Assembly: GCF_002699855.1 (NCBI RefSeq)
Contig: NZ_LKBW01000002.1
Span: 1-57,783, forward strand
Direction: 5' to 3'
Length of the DNA: 57,783 bases
Origin: Pseudomonas amygdali
Lineage (GTDB): Bacteria > Pseudomonadota > Gammaproteobacteria > Pseudomonadales > Pseudomonadaceae
This document shows, in pieces, positions 56,073-57,783 of the stretch (positions are counted from its first letter, which is position 1; each line of letters starts with the position of its first letter). A model generated the notes under the pieces. It ran no database searches. It was given only the letters and a program-made list of their open reading frames with translations, and was not told the DNA's origin. The position numbers and the translations under genes were made by a program.

Positions 56073-57783
56073 ATGTTTGCGCCTTTGTTGAAAAAACTTT
56101 TTGGAAGCAAGAACGAGCGTGAAGTAAAATGCATGCTCAAGACGGTACAGATCGTCAATGCCTTCGAAGAGCAAATGGTGGCCCTTTCGGACGAGCAATT
56201 GCGCGCCAAGACCGAAGAGTTCAAGGCCCGCATAGCCAAAGGCGAGACCCTCGATCAATTACTGCCGGAAGCCTTTGCTGTCGCTCGTGAAGCGGGCAAG
56301 CGCGTCATGGGCATGCGCCACTTCGACGTTCAGTTGATCGGCGGTATGACCCTGCACGAAGGTCAGATCGCGGAAATGCGTACCGGTGAAGGTAAAACCC
56401 TGGTCGGTACGTTGGCTGTGTACCTCAATGCGCTTTCCGGCAAGGGCGTTCACGTAGTCACCGTGAACGACTATCTCGCTCGCCGAGATGCCAACTGGAT
56501 GCGTCCGTTGTACGAATTCCTCGGTCTGACCGTAGGTATCGTCACACCATTCCAGCCGCCGGAAGAAAAACGCGCTGCTTATGCTGCCGACATCACCTAC
56601 GGCACTAATAACGAATACGGCTTCGATTACCTGCGCGACAACATGGCGTTCAGCATGGACGACAAGTTCCAGCGCGAACTCAATTTCGCCGTAATCGACG
56701 AAGTCGACTCGATTCTGATCGACGAAGCGCGTACGCCGCTGATCATCTCCGGTCAGGCCGAAGACAGCTCCAAGCTGTACACCGAAATCAACCGCCTGAT
56801 CCCCAAGCTCGAGCAGCATATCGAGGAAGTGGAAGGCGAAGTCACCAAACCGGGCCACTTCACCGTTGACGAGAAAACCCGTCAGGTTGAGCTGAACGAA
56901 GCCGGTCACCAATTCATCGAGGAAATGCTCACTGAAGTCGGCTTGCTGGCTGAAGGCGAGAGCCTGTACTCGGCGCACAACCTGGGCCTGCTGACTCACG
57001 TTTATGCCGGTCTGCGTGCGCACAAACTGTTCAACCGCAACGTCGAGTACATCGTTGCAGACGGCCAGGTTCTGCTGGTCGACGAGCATACCGGCCGCAC
57101 CATGCCGGGCCGTCGCCTGTCCGAGGGCCTGCATCAGGCCATCGAAGCAAAGGAAAACCTGAACATTCAGGCCGAAAGCCAGACCCTGGCATCGACCACG
57201 TTCCAGAACTACTTCCGTCTGTACAACAAACTGTCCGGCATGACCGGTACGGCCGACACCGAAGCGTTCGAATTCCACCAGATCTACAACCTGGCCGTCA
57301 TGGTCATCCCGCCGAACAAGCCGTTGGCGCGTAAAGACTTCAACGACCTTGTCTATCTGACGGCGGAAGAGAAGTACGCAGCCATCGTTACCGACATCAA
57401 GGCCTGCATTGCAGAGAACCGTCCGGTGCTGGTAGGTACAGCGACCATCGAAACCTCCGAACACATGTCCAACCTGCTCAAGCAGGAAGGCATCGATCAC
57501 AAGGTTCTGAACGCCAAGTTCCACGAAAAAGAAGCAGAAATCATCGCGCAGGCCGGTCGTCCGGGTGCTTTGACCATTGCTACCAACATGGCGGGTCGCG
57601 GTACCGACATCCTGTTGGGCGGGAACTGGGAAGTAGAGGTCGCCAATCTGGAAGATCCGACCCCTGAGCAGATCGCACAGATCAAGGCTGACTGGCAGAA
57701 ACGCCATCAGCAGGTGATCGAAGCGGGTGGCTTGCACGTTATTGCCTCCGAGCGCCACGAATCGCGCCGTATCGACAACCAGC
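56073..57783 (+). CDS. secA: Preprotein translocase ATPase SecA (5' part)
   Basis: The first 570 codons of SecA, the motor that drives proteins through SecYEG, run off the window end; the full protein is about 910 residues. The start [19 protein letters not shown] is typical. Walker A is TGEGKT at residues 104-109; the DEAD-like Walker B is [14 protein letters not shown] near 208-221. The preprotein cross-linking region follows, and the second nucleotide-binding fold begins ([19 protein letters not shown]). The C-terminal zinc tail is outside. Confidence 0.97.
   Translation, partial: MFAPLLKKLFGSKNEREVKCMLKTVQIVNAFEEQMVALSDEQLRAKTEEFKARIAKGETLDQLLPEAFAVAREAGKRVMGMRHFDVQLIGGMTLHEGQIAEMRTGEGKTLVGTLAVYLNALSGKGVHVVTVNDYLARRDANWMRPLYEFLGLTVGIVTPFQPPEEKRAAYAADITYGTNNEYGFDYLRDNMAFSMDDKFQRELNFAVIDEVDSILIDEARTPLIISGQAEDSSKLYTEINRLIPKLEQHIEEVEGEVTKPGHFTVDEKTRQVELNEAGHQFIEEMLTEVGLLAEGESLYSAHNLGLLTHVYAGLRAHKLFNRNVEYIVADGQVLLVDEHTGRTMPGRRLSEGLHQAIEAKENLNIQAESQTLASTTFQNYFRLYNKLSGMTGTADTEAFEFHQIYNLAVMVIPPNKPLARKDFNDLVYLTAEEKYAAIVTDIKACIAENRPVLVGTATIETSEHMSNLLKQEGIDHKVLNAKFHEKEAEIIAQAGRPGALTIATNMAGRGTDILLGGNWEVEVANLEDPTPEQIAQIKADWQKRHQQVIEAGGLHVIASERHESRRIDNQ

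Overview
The window is a stretch of conserved chromosome from a Pseudomonas, most likely of the P. syringae group. Gene order matches the familiar Pseudomonas backbone almost gene for gene: fagA-fumC-orfX-sodA, ptsO-rapZ-ptsN-hpf-rpoN, lptBAC-kdsCD, mlaFEDCB-ibaG-murA, hisGDC-algW, cysD-cysNC, trpS-zapE, rplM-rpsI-sspAB, dolP-diaA-yraN-lpoA, rsmI-rnpB, the dcw cluster, lpxC, dciA and secA. REP/REPIN elements of the GTGGGAGCGAGC type, a fused CysN-CysC and AlgW (H123, S227) all fit Pseudomonas. The P. syringae assignment is an inference. It rests partly on the absence of petABC between rpsI and sspA, which would suit an oxidase-negative lineage.

Layout. 1-3249 is an iron-regulated operon (Fur box, fagA, fumC, orfX, sodA) followed by a 43-residue membrane mini-ORF. 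3275-6777 (minus) holds the nitrogen PTS and sigma-54 group. 6960-10315 (minus) holds LPS transport and Kdo synthesis. 10620-15307 (plus) holds the Mla lipid transport operon, a BolA-like protein and murA. 15462-18620 holds hisG, hisD and hisC. A tandem REPIN array follows, then algW (minus). 20563-24301 holds a Nif3-like gene and the sulfate activation genes. 24504-28274 holds zapG, a hydrolase, trpS and zapE. 28333-29336 is a frameshifted GlxA/AraC-type regulator. 29733-31895 encodes ribosomal proteins L13 and S9 and stringent starvation proteins A and B. 31956-35479 (minus) holds envelope genes (dolP, diaA, yraN, lpoA). 35751-37075 holds rsmI and RNase P RNA. 37383-54171 is the complete division and cell wall cluster from mraZ to ftsZ, followed by lpxC, dciA (minus) and the first 570 codons of secA, which runs off the end.

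Functional theme. Most of the window builds the cell envelope: peptidoglycan precursors (MurA, C-G, MraY, Ddl), the divisome (FtsL, I, W, Q, A, Z), LPS (KdsC/D, LptA/B/C, LpxC), outer-membrane lipid asymmetry (Mla), penicillin-binding protein activation (LpoA), envelope stress proteolysis (AlgW) and protein export (SecA). Inside the dcw cluster most genes overlap by a few bases or abut, so translational coupling is likely.

Novelty. I see no phage, IS element, CRISPR array, defence system or unknown multi-gene cassette. The points worth a second look are local: a split regulator, a YegP/DUF1508-like tail on TrpS, lineage-specific gaps next to sodA and between rpsI and sspA, a triplicated REPIN unit, and structured leaders in front of rpoN, rplM and sspA.
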